From: CAVQFB01 sp963711675
GTDB taxonomy: Bacteria; Acidobacteriota; Terriglobia; Terriglobales; Acidobacteriaceae
Reading direction: 5' to 3'
NCBI GenBank assembly: GCA_963711675.1
Contig: CAVQFB010000004.1
Location: 372,001-436,000, forward strand
DNA length: 64,000 nt
Shown here: in pieces, positions 1-8,736 of the stretch
Layout: the number at the start of each line of letters is the position of its first letter
How positions within the stretch are numbered: position 1 is the stretch's first letter
Made by a program: the position numbers and the translations under genes
The notes under the pieces: generated by a model
Databases searched by the model: none
Told to the model about the DNA's origin: nothing
Seen by the model: only the letters and a program-made list of their open reading frames with translations

Positions 1-347
1 TCGATACTGCCAAAGCCGACCTGCGTCCCGGCGCTCGCGAGGCGCTGGCCAAGCTCTCCGGCATTGTGCTCAACTATCCCTCGCTCCAGCTCACCATCGA
101 AGGCCACACCGACAGTACGGGCACCGAAGAATTCAACCAGAAGCTATCGGAAAAACGTGCCAGCAATGTCCGCGATTATCTGGTAGCCCAAGGTCTAAAT
201 GCCGACTCGGTTGTGGCCAAGGGTATGGGACAGCAGATGCCTGTGGCCGACAATGCGACCGCTCAGGGACGTCAGAAAAATCGCCGGGTGGAGATCATCG
301 TTTCCGGTGAAGTGATCGGCAGCAAGATTGGGTCTTCCGGTCAGTAG
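1..347 (+). CDS. OmpA-family C-terminal domain protein (5' end outside window)
   Basis: Only the last ~114 codons are present; the frame is open to the left edge and ends at TAG 345-347. The piece is an OmpA/MotB-type peptidoglycan-binding domain: FDTAKADL-like opening, IEGHTDSTGT loop, then NQKLSEKRASNVRDYL and a closing NRRVEIIV strand. In this family the domain holds outer-membrane or periplasmic proteins to the murein by binding diaminopimelate. The Asp of GHTD and the Arg of KNRRVE are the usual ligand residues and both are present. The missing N-terminus would decide whether this is a beta-barrel OmpA, a Pal-type lipoprotein or another fusion. The next gene starts 50 bp downstream on the same strand but is functionally unrelated. 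Confidence 0.88.
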   Translation, partial: DTAKADLRPGAREALAKLSGIVLNYPSLQLTIEGHTDSTGTEEFNQKLSEKRASNVRDYLVAQGLNADSVVAKGMGQQMPVADNATAQGRQKNRRVEIIVSGEVIGSKIGSSGQ

Positions 348-397
348 CGCCAATAGGCGCCACAAATAGCTGGGTCTGTCACTCAACGTGTCGCAAT

Positions 398-1669
398 ATG
401 AGTCTAGATCGCCGCGGCTTTCTGAAGTCCGCACTCGGAGGTGCTGTGGCTGCAGTTACCGGACAATCTTCATCTTCGTTCGCCCAATCCCAACCCAGCA
501 CTGATTCGCCCACTCCGGCGAAAGATGGCAGCTTCGACGTTGTGGTGATTGGCGCGGGCGTGTTCGGGTCCTGGATCGCGCTCAACTTTGTCCGGTCCGG
601 CGCTCGCGTCGCGTTGATCGATAGCTATGGCCCCGCCAACAGCCGCGCCAGTTCCGGCGATGAGTCGCGTGTGATCCGGGCTGGCTACGGTCCGGATGAA
701 CTTTATTCGCGCTGGGCCACGCGCTCCCTGACGCTCTGGAAGGAGTTTTCCGCGAGCACGGGGAAAACGGTTTTTCGGCAAACCGGGGTTTTATGGGTAG
801 CCGGAGACGATCCCTCCGCGAAAGCCACGGAAGAAGTGCTGAACCGGCTTCAGGTGAAGCTCGAAAAATTGAGCAAGCCGCAACTTGAGCAGCGCTTTGC
901 GCAATTTGCTTTCCGGAGCAACGAGTGGGGCCTGTTCGAGCCCGATGCCGGCGCGCTCCTTGCCAGACAGGCGGTTCTTGCTGTCTTCGAGGAAGGTCGC
1001 CGTCTTGGCGTCAAATACATTCGCGGCGCCGCACTTGAACCTCGCGGTAGCGGCCAGCTTAATCAGGTTGATCTCAAGAACGGGACCAGCCTAAAAGCCG
1101 GAACTTTCATATTTGCGTGTGGTCCCTGGCTCGGCAAACTCTTTCCTGAAGTCTTGGGTCACCGTATTTTTCCCACGCGGCAGGAGGTGTTCTACTTCGG
1201 CGTTCCGGAAGGAAATACGCAATTTTGCCCTCCGAACATGCCGACCTGGATGTCCGGGCCAGACGAAATCTACGGCATTCCTGTGCTTGACGATAATCGC
1301 GGAGTCAAGATCGCCTCTGACCGGCATGGCCCGCAGGCCGATCCCGATACGATGGAGCGCGCAGTCAGCGCCGAATCGATCGCGAAGATGCGGGCGTACT
1401 TGGCGAAGCGCTTCCCAATCCTGGCCGATGCGCCAATATCCGAGACCAGGGTTTGTCAGTACGAAAACACTTCCAACGGAGATTTCCTGGTCGATCAGCA
1501 TCCGCAGCTAAAGAACGTGTGGCTGGTCGGCGGAGGGTCGGGCCACGGCTTCAAGCACGGTCCGGCGATGGGAGAGTACGTCTTCAATCGCATCACGTCG
1601 AATGCTCCGGCCGAGCCGAGATTCTCGTTGGCCACGAAGCAGACTTTGCAGAAGAGGGAAGTGCATTAG
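398..1669 (+). CDS. Tat-exported FAD-dependent oxidoreductase (DAO / monomeric sarcosine oxidase-like)
   Basis: A 423-aa flavoprotein. The N-terminus has a twin-arginine signal (LDRRGFLKSALGG, residues ~3-15) with AxA-like cleavage near residue 30, so it should be exported folded to the periplasm. The Rossmann FAD motif GAGVFG sits at 52-57. The C-terminal flavin motif GGGSGHGFKHGP lies near residue 380. Cys353, in RVCQYE, aligns by eye with the cysteine that carries covalent FAD in monomeric sarcosine and N-methyltryptophan oxidases; this is inference. The family oxidises secondary or N-methylated amines and releases H2O2. The substrate cannot be read from sequence. No strong ribosome-binding site precedes the ATG. 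Confidence 0.85.
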   Translation: MSLDRRGFLKSALGGAVAAVTGQSSSSFAQSQPSTDSPTPAKDGSFDVVVIGAGVFGSWIALNFVRSGARVALIDSYGPANSRASSGDESRVIRAGYGPDELYSRWATRSLTLWKEFSASTGKTVFRQTGVLWVAGDDPSAKATEEVLNRLQVKLEKLSKPQLEQRFAQFAFRSNEWGLFEPDAGALLARQAVLAVFEEGRRLGVKYIRGAALEPRGSGQLNQVDLKNGTSLKAGTFIFACGPWLGKLFPEVLGHRIFPTRQEVFYFGVPEGNTQFCPPNMPTWMSGPDEIYGIPVLDDNRGVKIASDRHGPQADPDTMERAVSAESIAKMRAYLAKRFPILADAPISETRVCQYENTSNGDFLVDQHPQLKNVWLVGGGSGHGFKHGPAMGEYVFNRITSNAPAEPRFSLATKQTLQKREVH

Positions 1670-2026
1670 GACTGATTTCATACCTGACCCGTCTTTGCGC
1701 GTTAATGGTGTGATGGCGATGGGTCGCCAATGGGGGAATTCCTCCCAGTTGGCGCCTCGGATTACTTCCGGTTTTCCGGCCACTCACCCCAGATCATCGA
1801 ATCGTTTTCACGCTCATGAACCTTGAGTCATTCCAGCCAAGCCACATTCCGGCGAGCGCCAGACCGTTCCCTTTGGATTGAGTGCGAATAAATTGAGTGC
1901 AACTAAAAGGTCGTCGTCAGGCGGCTACTTATCTGATGCCTGCCCGCAGCCTTTTAACGAACAATTCAACACTTCGTAACCTTCTATTTACAGAACTCTT
2001 CATACCATCGTTGCTCGAGGTCGAAA
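1670..2026. other. Intergenic region without a supported gene
   Basis: About 357 bp between two same-strand genes. I see no credible ORF, tRNA or convincing riboswitch fold. It probably holds the promoter of the phosphodiesterase gene, which has a GAGG ribosome-binding site just before its ATG. Confidence 0.5.
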
Positions 2027-3724
2027 ATGAAAAAGACGCTTATTCTGTTCTCCCTTGCAGCGGTGTTTTTCGTGGGCAGCACAGTCGCCCAGGGCAATCC
2101 CCAACCCGAAATTAAACGAGTTCTGCTCATCAGTGTCGACGGAATGCACGCTCTTGATTTTCTGAACTGCACCAAGGGCGTCAGCGGAGCCAACGACGGC
2201 GCACCCTTTTGCCCGTCGATTGCCGCCTTGGCCAAGACTGGCGTCAACTACGTCGCTGCCAGCACCTCCAAACCCTCTGACTCTTTCCCCGGCCTGACTG
2301 CAATCATCACCGGCGGAAGCCCGGCCGTGACCGGCGTCTATTACGACGTCGCCTATTCCCGGAATTACCAACCTCCTGCGAAAACCACCGGCAACGGCCT
2401 TGGGGCCGGTCCCTGCACCCCCGGTCAGTATCCATGGGGTACGACCACGGAGTATGAAGAAGGCATCGACATCGACCAGACGAAGGTGAACGGCGGTGCG
2501 CCCGGCGCAGCTCTGACCGACGGCGGCATTGCGTCCATCGATCCCGCCAGGTTGGTCCGCGACCCGAGTAACGGCTGCAGTCCCGTTTACCCTTGGCAGT
2601 TCGTCCGCGTAAACAGCATCTTTAGCGTGATCCACCAATCTGGCGGATACGCCGCATGGTCCGACAAGCACCCGGCATACTCCTCGGTCGCCTCCGGCAT
2701 CGGCCCCAGTGCGCTCGACGACTTCTATGCCCCTGAAATCAACTCCAACGTGATTGGACTTCCCGGAGTCACAACCCCTACCGGCATTTCCTGCGCCGCC
2801 ATCCGCGATCCCAACTCGGACCTCACGGCCTGGACCAACAGCTTCCAGAACATTCAGTGCTACGACACTTTGAAAGTGGACGCCATCCTCAATGAGATCA
2901 ATGGCAAGAACCACCTCGGCACCGCAGCCACCCAGGTTCCTACCATCTTCGGCATGAACTTCCAGGCGGTGAGTGTGGGCGAGAAACTGATTGAAAAGAG
3001 CATTGGCGTGAAGGGCGGATATCTGGACGCCACCGGGGTGCCCAGCCCGGCGCTGCTCGACGAATTCAAGTTCGTCGACGCCTCCATCGGCGCCTTCGTC
3101 AACGAGTTGAGGGCGAAAGGTCTCCTTGATACAACCCTGATCGTGATCACCGCCAAGCACGGCCAGTCGCCAATCGATCCCAACCGCTACGTGTCTCAGC
3201 TCATCAACGGGACTTCGCCCGCCACGTTGCTCTCCAATGCGGGCTTCATCCCGAATTCAGAATCCACCAACAATCCCACCGGCATTGGACCGACGGAAGA
3301 TGACGTCTCGCTGCTCTGGCTGAAGAACTACAGCGATATTGAACCAAGCGTCAAAATTCTCCAGGAGAATGCTTCCGCCTCCGGAATCGCGCTGGGGCAA
3401 ATCTACTACGGTCCTGCACTTTCGCTTAACTATAACGAGCTAACCGACCCGCGTACGCCGGACATCATTGTGACTCCGAACGTGGGCGTTACTTACTCCG
3501 GCAGCACCAAGAAACAGGCCGAACACGGCGGGTTCTCCCATGACGACACCAATGTCGTGCTGTTGCTGTCCAATCCCAGCTTCGCTCCCGCCACGGTAAG
3601 CGCTGCAGTGGGTACTGCCCAGGTGGCACCGACCATTCTCCAGGCCCTGCATATCGATCCACGGATGCTCGATGCCGTTCGTGCTGAGGGAACGGGCGTC
3701 CTTCCCGCGCTTCCACTCCCGTAA
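2027..3724 (+). CDS. Secreted type I phosphodiesterase / nucleotide pyrophosphatase (alkaline phosphatase superfamily)
   Basis: A 565-aa protein with a Sec signal peptide (KKTLILFSLAAVFFVGSTVA). It has the metal-site landmarks of the phosphodiesterase/NPP family: a first-metal Asp in LLISVDGMHALDF, a candidate nucleophile segment KPSDSFPGLTAI, the GVYYDVAYSR segment, a later TAKHGQSP (compare the usual DHGM) and the C-terminal metal His in EHGGFSHDD. Such enzymes hydrolyse phosphodiester or pyrophosphate bonds outside the cytoplasm; the natural substrate is unknown. The start is supported by GAGG upstream of ATG 2027. A stem-loop follows the gene and separates it from a convergent neighbour. 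Confidence 0.83.
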   Translation: MKKTLILFSLAAVFFVGSTVAQGNPQPEIKRVLLISVDGMHALDFLNCTKGVSGANDGAPFCPSIAALAKTGVNYVAASTSKPSDSFPGLTAIITGGSPAVTGVYYDVAYSRNYQPPAKTTGNGLGAGPCTPGQYPWGTTTEYEEGIDIDQTKVNGGAPGAALTDGGIASIDPARLVRDPSNGCSPVYPWQFVRVNSIFSVIHQSGGYAAWSDKHPAYSSVASGIGPSALDDFYAPEINSNVIGLPGVTTPTGISCAAIRDPNSDLTAWTNSFQNIQCYDTLKVDAILNEINGKNHLGTAATQVPTIFGMNFQAVSVGEKLIEKSIGVKGGYLDATGVPSPALLDEFKFVDASIGAFVNELRAKGLLDTTLIVITAKHGQSPIDPNRYVSQLINGTSPATLLSNAGFIPNSESTNNPTGIGPTEDDVSLLWLKNYSDIEPSVKILQENASASGIALGQIYYGPALSLNYNELTDPRTPDIIVTPNVGVTYSGSTKKQAEHGGFSHDDTNVVLLLSNPSFAPATVSAAVGTAQVAPTILQALHIDPRMLDAVRAEGTGVLPALPLP

Positions 3725-3750
3725 TTCGTCCGCAAACCCCGCCCAACTGA

Positions 3751-3780
3751 CCGTGGATGCTCCTTCGGGGGCATCCACGG
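3751..3780. terminator. Stem-loop with C(UUCG)G tetraloop between convergent genes
   Basis: Perfect 10-bp stem (3751-3760 with 3771-3780) extended by three more pairs closing a TTCG loop, giving a 13-bp hairpin with the exceptionally stable UUCG tetraloop. It lies between the stop of the + gene (3724) and the stop of the - gene (3797). No T-tract follows on either strand, so it may act as a bidirectional pausing or 3'-end-protecting hairpin rather than a classical terminator. Confidence 0.65.
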
Positions 3781-3796
3781 CTTCTTGAAGCCCGCG

Positions 3797-5578
3797 CTAG
3801 CGACACAGCGATTGCTGCTGGGTGGTCACACTGGCATCGGGATAATCCGAAGACGGCGCAGTGAGCAACGGATTCAGCGGACTTTGGCGAAGATGTGTGT
3901 CAAGAAATGCGCCAATATAGTCACGTATGGCCGCAATGGTTCTATCAGGGCCCATGGGACCCGTCCTGATGGCGTTCTTGGCCAGCCAGATCGCGTCCGA
4001 CGGCGTGACGTGCTCTGCGCCTTTGAAGTTAACGGCCACGCGCGGGCCGCGCAGATTGCTCCACAGCTGACATTGATCTGAAGTCCAGTGATCGACTCCC
4101 ATGGCGAGAATCAGCACCGGCGTGTGCGTTTTCTGGATCATTTCTTCGGGAAGGTGGCTGTCAATCATGATGCCGGCCTGGAAGCGCGCGTCTCGGACGA
4201 GTTCCAGAAACGCGGTGGCTCCTCCCATGGAGTGACCTGCTACGGCCATGCGGGTCAGATCCAATGTGCCGGCAAACGGGCTGTCCGGCCGCGAATTCAG
4301 GAGGCGTAGCTCGTTCGCCACGAACTTCAAATCCGCAAGTCGAACCGAATTGGCGAAAGATAGCGCTTGATCGTCGCCGCGCAGCTTACCTCCCAGGTGG
4401 CTGCCGAATACAGACTTGGCCATCTTGCCATCGGGGAATTCAACCGCCGTGGCTTCGTAGGTGTGATCGACCGAAGCGACGACGTAACCGCGGCTGGCGA
4501 GTTCTTCGAACAGGAAGGTGTAGTCGGTGAACGTGGCCGTGTAGCCGGGCGTAAATACGACAACCGGATGTTTGCCCGCGCTGACAGGAGCCTCCCAGCA
4601 GCTATGGGTGGCGACTCGTGGCAGCGGGGATGAAAGCAGCTGAGAAAAGTAACTCCAGACCTGAGGTGAAGTGTAGGCTGCCAGCCTGCAGGGTTCGCGG
4701 AGAGACGTGGGGAACCAGAAGCGAACCAGCAACCGCCGGCTCGCACCGGTGCTCAGGTACGGATCCTTGCGGCCGGAGTCAACCAGCTCGATCACGCGTG
4801 TGCCAACCTTGGCCAAACCCGTGGGTGCCGGCACGGATGCCGTGCTGCTATGTGCTAGTGTCCACCGCGCTGCGCGTTCATTGAGGGGAGGGCGACGGGT
4901 AAACCCGTTGCCCGACAGAGATACCTGTTGTGGACTATCCGTGCTGCTATCGGTAATGGTGAGAGTGGCCTTCCGGCCTCCCATCACCTTGGGTGTGAGC
5001 GTCACAGTTATGGTGCAGGAATTTCCTGCGGGCACGCTGGTGCCGCAGGTGTTCGTCTGAGTGAAGTCGTTGGGGTCAGTGCCCGAGATGGTAACGCTGG
5101 CAATAGCCAACGCGGACGATCCTGTGTTCGTCAAGATGACGTTCCGTGGTTTGCTGTGGCTGTTCACAAAAACGCCTCCGAACAACAAACTGTCCGGAAC
5201 GAGTTCAACGCTGCCATTGGATAAGGTTATTGTGCTGCTGGCCGATTTCGTCGCGTCCTCTGCGGACATGGCGGTTAACGCGACCACTGCGTTCGTCGGA
5301 AGAGTCGCGGGAGCGGTGTAAGTGGTTGGGCTACCGCTTCCCGTGCTGGAAGGAGCAACTGAACCGCAGCTGGGGGAGCAATTGGCCCCAGCTTGGATCG
5401 CGGTCCAAGTGACGCCGTTACCGGTCGGATCGTGGGAGACCGTCGCGCTGAATTGCTGGGCGATGTTTAGCGGCAACAGGGCGCTGATTGGGTTTACTGC
5501 GACTGCGATGGCAGGCACAGTCACCGTAGCGGAGCTCGAGGCGAGAGAGTTGAGAACAGAAGTGGCCGTGATGCTCAC
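3797..5578 (-). CDS. Downstream piece of a frameshifted lipoprotein: Ig-like repeats, ASH domain and PAF-acetylhydrolase-like hydrolase
   Basis: This reading frame (593 aa from the first ATG) is the C-terminal two-thirds of a larger gene that starts at 6546. It opens in the middle of an Ig-like repeat, runs through another such repeat, then an ASPM/SPD-2/hydin-type 'choice-of-anchor D' domain (VLTNTGSSALAIASVTISG), then an alpha/beta hydrolase like platelet-activating-factor acetylhydrolase. The nucleophile elbow is GHSMGG; HPVVVFTPGY and DHTYEATAVEFPDG are typical of that hydrolase family. A C-terminal His (KGAEHVTPSD) could complete the triad. It is probably surface-attached and acts on an ester or lipid substrate. 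Codons just upstream of 5578 are also coding in this frame, continuing to about 5759. Confidence 0.8.
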   Translation of the reverse strand: MSITATSVLNSLASSSATVTVPAIAVAVNPISALLPLNIAQQFSATVSHDPTGNGVTWTAIQAGANCSPSCGSVAPSSTGSGSPTTYTAPATLPTNAVVALTAMSAEDATKSASSTITLSNGSVELVPDSLLFGGVFVNSHSKPRNVILTNTGSSALAIASVTISGTDPNDFTQTNTCGTSVPAGNSCTITVTLTPKVMGGRKATLTITDSSTDSPQQVSLSGNGFTRRPPLNERAARWTLAHSSTASVPAPTGLAKVGTRVIELVDSGRKDPYLSTGASRRLLVRFWFPTSLREPCRLAAYTSPQVWSYFSQLLSSPLPRVATHSCWEAPVSAGKHPVVVFTPGYTATFTDYTFLFEELASRGYVVASVDHTYEATAVEFPDGKMAKSVFGSHLGGKLRGDDQALSFANSVRLADLKFVANELRLLNSRPDSPFAGTLDLTRMAVAGHSMGGATAFLELVRDARFQAGIMIDSHLPEEMIQKTHTPVLILAMGVDHWTSDQCQLWSNLRGPRVAVNFKGAEHVTPSDAIWLAKNAIRTGPMGPDRTIAAIRDYIGAFLDTHLRQSPLNPLLTAPSSDYPDASVTTQQQSLCR

Positions 5579-5757
5579 GGTTAGGTCGCTTGTTGGCGGG
5601 GTGGGTGGAGCCGTGTACGTAGTGGGAGCTCCACTCGCGGTCGCGGCGGGAGAAATGGTGCCACAAGGCGAGGTCGCACATGATACCGCCCAAGTTACAC
5701 CCTGGTTTGTCGGATCGTTGCTAACCGAGGCTGTAAACTGCTGGCTTCCACCGGCCT

Positions 5758-6546
5758 CTACGAAGCGCTGTTTGGGTCAATCAAAATATTGATTCCGGGA
5801 ACCGTGACGAACGACTGCGCTGACGCCGCTGTGTTTGCCACAGATGTAGCGGTGAGCGCCACTTCCAGGCTACCCACAGGTGGAGTTGAGGGGGCCGTGT
5901 AAGTAGTGGGCAACCCGCTCGCGGTGGAGGCGGGCGAAACTGAACCGCATACTGCGGCTGAGGGACAGGGCACCAGGCTGCCGTTGACGGTGTAAGACAA
6001 AGTCCAGGTCACCCCCTGATTGCCCGCGTCGTCCGCTACCATCGCGGTTACCTGGGAGCTACTGGCGATATTCACGGTGGCGGAGCCTGGGGAAACCGAA
6101 ACGGCAATTCCCGGGACTGTGAGGTTTGCGACTGCTGAAACATTGCCATTGCTTACGGAGGTGGCGGTGATAGCGACAGTCAAATCTCCCACACTCGGAG
6201 CCGTGTAGGTGATTGGCGTTCCGCTCGGTGTTGTACTCGCAGAAATCGTGCCGCATGGCATCGCAGGTTGACCCGGGAGCGCTGGCGTGCACCCGAGAAC
6301 CCAGGCGACCCCTGCGTTGGCGGAGTCGTTACTCACGCTTGCCGTTATTTGTGTGCTTGATCCGGGAGGAACGGTCGCGGAACTGGCCGACACGGACACC
6401 GCGAGCGGTCCCGAGTTAGACGTGGTTCCCGAGTTAGACGCTGCCAAAGTCGTCGACGAGCTTCCGCCACCGCAGCCCGCGGCTCCGAGAGCGAGAACCA
6501 TACAGAGCAGGGTTCCGGTCAGCGGTAGCCGATTGCTTGGAGTCAT
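5758..6546 (-). CDS. Upstream piece of the same gene: lipoprotein signal plus Ig-like repeats
   Basis: The start is well supported by AAGGAGG seven bases before the ATG at 6546. The N-terminus is a lipoprotein signal (LLCMVLALGAAGC, lipid Cys near residue 25) followed by a Ser/Thr-rich linker and two bacterial Ig-like repeats, each ending in GxPTTYTAP...ALTATSV. The frame stops at TAG 5758-5760, right after ILIDPNSAS. Adding one G (TCG-GTA-GAG instead of TCG-TAG-AGG) would let the protein continue VEAGGSQQFTASVSND and join the 3797-5578 frame. The restored protein would be about 916 residues. Either a one-base sequencing error or a recent null mutation. Confidence 0.8.
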   Translation of the reverse strand: MTPSNRLPLTGTLLCMVLALGAAGCGGGSSSTTLAASNSGTTSNSGPLAVSVSASSATVPPGSSTQITASVSNDSANAGVAWVLGCTPALPGQPAMPCGTISASTTPSGTPITYTAPSVGDLTVAITATSVSNGNVSAVANLTVPGIAVSVSPGSATVNIASSSQVTAMVADDAGNQGVTWTLSYTVNGSLVPCPSAAVCGSVSPASTASGLPTTYTAPSTPPVGSLEVALTATSVANTAASAQSFVTVPGINILIDPNSAS

Positions 6547-7076
6547 AGAACCTCCTTCAAACTGACGGCATCTTGCGGCAACTACATGCCAGCTTCGTCC
6601 AGCCGAGCGGCCCTCGGAATCCAGTTCCGACTAGCGCTCTGAGGATTCCAGGCGCAGGGCAAAGATGCCCTTGTCTCGGGCATGTTTCCCATTCGCGGAA
6701 CTACTGTGCAAAATTTGGGGCCGATTTCTTGGGGGAATGAACTGAATAACGCCAGACAGCTAAGGAAGATGCTTAATTGAAAAGACCGAACCCAACTTGG
6801 GGTTCTCGCCGACCGAGCGCACGGATTATGCACTCACTGGAAGTCGGAAGTCAACAGTTACGAACTCGACCGCAATCAGCATGTTGGAAAGTGACGCGGT
6901 GACGCCAGCCGGGGTCAATGAGTGTATTCGCAAGGGTGCGCCGGTTGACCCCGGCCGCCCTAGGGATCCTCCAGTTGGGGCAAGCACTTGTCGCGGCACG
7001 GGTTTATTGCAGAACTCCTGCCCACCTCCATCTCCCTGCGCGGAGGCAACTCCTCCGCGCAGTGTGAGAGGCGAAA
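6547..7076. other. Intergenic region with one strong hairpin
   Basis: About 530 bp between two minus-strand genes. I see no convincing coding frame; the short frames here lack ribosome-binding sites and any recognisable composition. It should contain the promoter for the lipoprotein gene starting at 6546. The only clear structure is the hairpin at 7036-7062. Confidence 0.5.
7036..7062 (-). terminator. 11-bp perfect hairpin downstream of the DinB gene
   Basis: CTGCGCGGAGG at 7036-7046 pairs perfectly with CCTCCGCGCAG at 7052-7062 around a 5-base loop. It sits 14 bp past the DinB stop codon. There is no run of T on the minus strand, so termination is likely but not proven; an interspersed palindromic repeat is the alternative. 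Confidence 0.5.
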
Positions 7077-7622
7077 TCACCGGCTTGCCGGCGGCACGAT
7101 CCCATTGCTTCGCAGGTACACCACCATTTGCCCGTAGTGATCGAAGCCATGCGAGGTAACGGTGACAGCCAGCGCGAGGCGGGTCATCGAGCCTTCGCCA
7201 AACGGGCTCTTGAGTGGCTCGATATAGGTTTTCTCATTCATGGTTCCAATTGCCCTGTGCGCGTACTCAAACGAAGCTTTCAGGTATTTCAAAATATCCG
7301 CTTTCGTGGTGATTGCTTCCGGCCCCGACTCTCCACCCACTTCTACCGGAGGTTTCTCCTGAAGGATCGCCGCACCCAGCATGTAGTTCACTGCAGCGAC
7401 ATGTCTGACCTGCTGCCCGAACGTGCGCACCCCTTTGAATGCGCCCGAGGTCGGGGCGAACCCATATTTATCTTCCGGCATGGCCTCGGCGGCTGAAACA
7501 AACTCCCGCTCCATGTTGCTGGCGGCACTATCCAGTACTTGCGCCATGGTGCGAGGTTCGTCTTTTGGCTTCGCCGCCTGCGCGCCGGCGGCAACGGTCA
7601 ACCAGCAGGAAACAGAACACAC
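7077..7622 (-). CDS. DinB-family protein, frameshifted in its signal peptide
   Basis: A DinB-like four-helix metal-binding protein: VRTFGQQVRHVAAVNYMLG carries one conserved His and TSHGFDHYGQMVVYLR the C-terminal His pair. The frame given starts at a GTG with no ribosome-binding site. Upstream, ATG 7644-7642 has CGGAGGA six bases before it and opens MKQLRSIRVFCFLL. Removing one base from the A-A pair at 7600/7601 would fuse it to VTVAAGAQA, giving a textbook signal peptide with AQA cleavage. The mature protein is therefore probably periplasmic. DinB proteins of this type are often bacillithiol- or glutathione-dependent transferases or orphan metalloproteins; the reaction is unknown. Confidence 0.8.
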   Translation of the reverse strand: MCSVSCWLTVAAGAQAAKPKDEPRTMAQVLDSAASNMEREFVSAAEAMPEDKYGFAPTSGAFKGVRTFGQQVRHVAAVNYMLGAAILQEKPPVEVGGESGPEAITTKADILKYLKASFEYAHRAIGTMNEKTYIEPLKSPFGEGSMTRLALAVTVTSHGFDHYGQMVVYLRSNGIVPPASR

Positions 7623-7847
7623 GGATGCTCCGCAACTGCTTCATCAATTCCTCCGATTGTCTTCAAATATTGGATTTGCCCCAAATAAAGCCAGATCAAC
7701 GGCGTTTTGATTCCTTCTTACGCGAACCACATTCTACCTTAACCCTCGCGGAGGCCGACTGTTGACGACAGGCGATAGCGCCAACTGCCCCGAACAGGAT
7801 TTTATGAGATAGTTTCTAATCCATACTGACCGGTGAAGGTGGGCTGG

Positions 7848-8732
7848 ATGCAGTCCCAGAGATTAACTCCGATCGCAGATACGCCGCTCCGCTACTTCGC
7901 AATGCCACTCGCCGTTATTCTGGAGCTGGTTTTCTGGGCTGCTGTGGCTTCTTCACCCTTGGTAGCCGACACTCGTAATCCCTTTGAAGGTGATGCTAAA
8001 GCCGCGCAGGCCGGCGAATTCGAATTCCGCATCAATTGCGCATTCTGCCACGGCCTCGGAGCGCGCGGCGGCGGCCGCGGCCCGGACCTGACTCGCGCGC
8101 ACAAACGTCATGGTGATGCCGACGCCGAAATGTTCCAGAACATCAGCCAGGGAATTCCGGGCACGGCTATGCCAGCTAATGGGACCAACGGGCAGGGCGT
8201 CGGAATGACTGACGACGAGATCTGGCAGATCATCACTTACCTGCGGAGCATCCAGGTCAAAGCGCCGGCAAAGCCCATCGGCAATGCTGCGCACGGCAAG
8301 GAACTGTTCTACGGAGACGGCAACTGCTCGTCCTGTCACATGGTGGAAGGGAAGGGCGGACGTTTGGGACCTGACCTGTCATCCGTGGGGACTTCGCGAA
8401 CCGTCGAATCAATTGTAGAGTCGGTTCGTAATCCCAGTCAGCGTCTTGCTTGGGGGCTCGCCGAATCCACTAAGGAGTTCGCGCAGGAATACGAAACCGT
8501 CACGGTCGTGACCTCCGAAGGCAAGCAGATCAAGGGAGTGACGCTGAACGAAGACCAGTTCAGCCTGCAAATGATGGACACCAGCGAACGCGTTCACCTT
8601 TTTGAAAAGGACAAGCTGCGTTCCATCACCAAGACGCGCCAATCCATGATGCCCGCCTACAACCCGACGATTTTGACTGACTCGGATCTGCACGACATCG
8701 TCGCTTACCTGCTCGGCGTGGGCACGGAATGA
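7848..8732 (+). CDS. Di-heme cytochrome c (electron acceptor for the PQQ dehydrogenase)
   Basis: Two cytochrome c domains with covalent heme motifs CAFCH and CSSCH and distal Met candidates (GTAMPANG; SMMPAYN near the end). The C-terminal part resembles the heme-binding domain of Planctomycetes/Acidobacteria membrane dehydrogenases: LGPDLSSVG, then a beta-rich insert with VTSEGKQIKGV, and TDSDLHDIVAYL. I chose ATG 7848, preceded by GAAGGTGG; GTG 7833 in the same frame is an alternative. A hydrophobic N-terminal stretch ending near VAD is the export signal. The next gene, a PQQ dehydrogenase, starts 4 bp after the stop, so the two form an operon in which this cytochrome most likely takes electrons from reduced PQQ. 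Confidence 0.85.
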   Translation: MQSQRLTPIADTPLRYFAMPLAVILELVFWAAVASSPLVADTRNPFEGDAKAAQAGEFEFRINCAFCHGLGARGGGRGPDLTRAHKRHGDADAEMFQNISQGIPGTAMPANGTNGQGVGMTDDEIWQIITYLRSIQVKAPAKPIGNAAHGKELFYGDGNCSSCHMVEGKGGRLGPDLSSVGTSRTVESIVESVRNPSQRLAWGLAESTKEFAQEYETVTVVTSEGKQIKGVTLNEDQFSLQMMDTSERVHLFEKDKLRSITKTRQSMMPAYNPTILTDSDLHDIVAYLLGVGTE

Positions 8733-8736
8733 GCAA

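Noticed and set aside
2000..3160. Long open frame on the minus strand
   Set aside because: Antisense to the phosphodiesterase gene; Gly/Val/Ala-rich shadow without a ribosome-binding site or recognisable fold.
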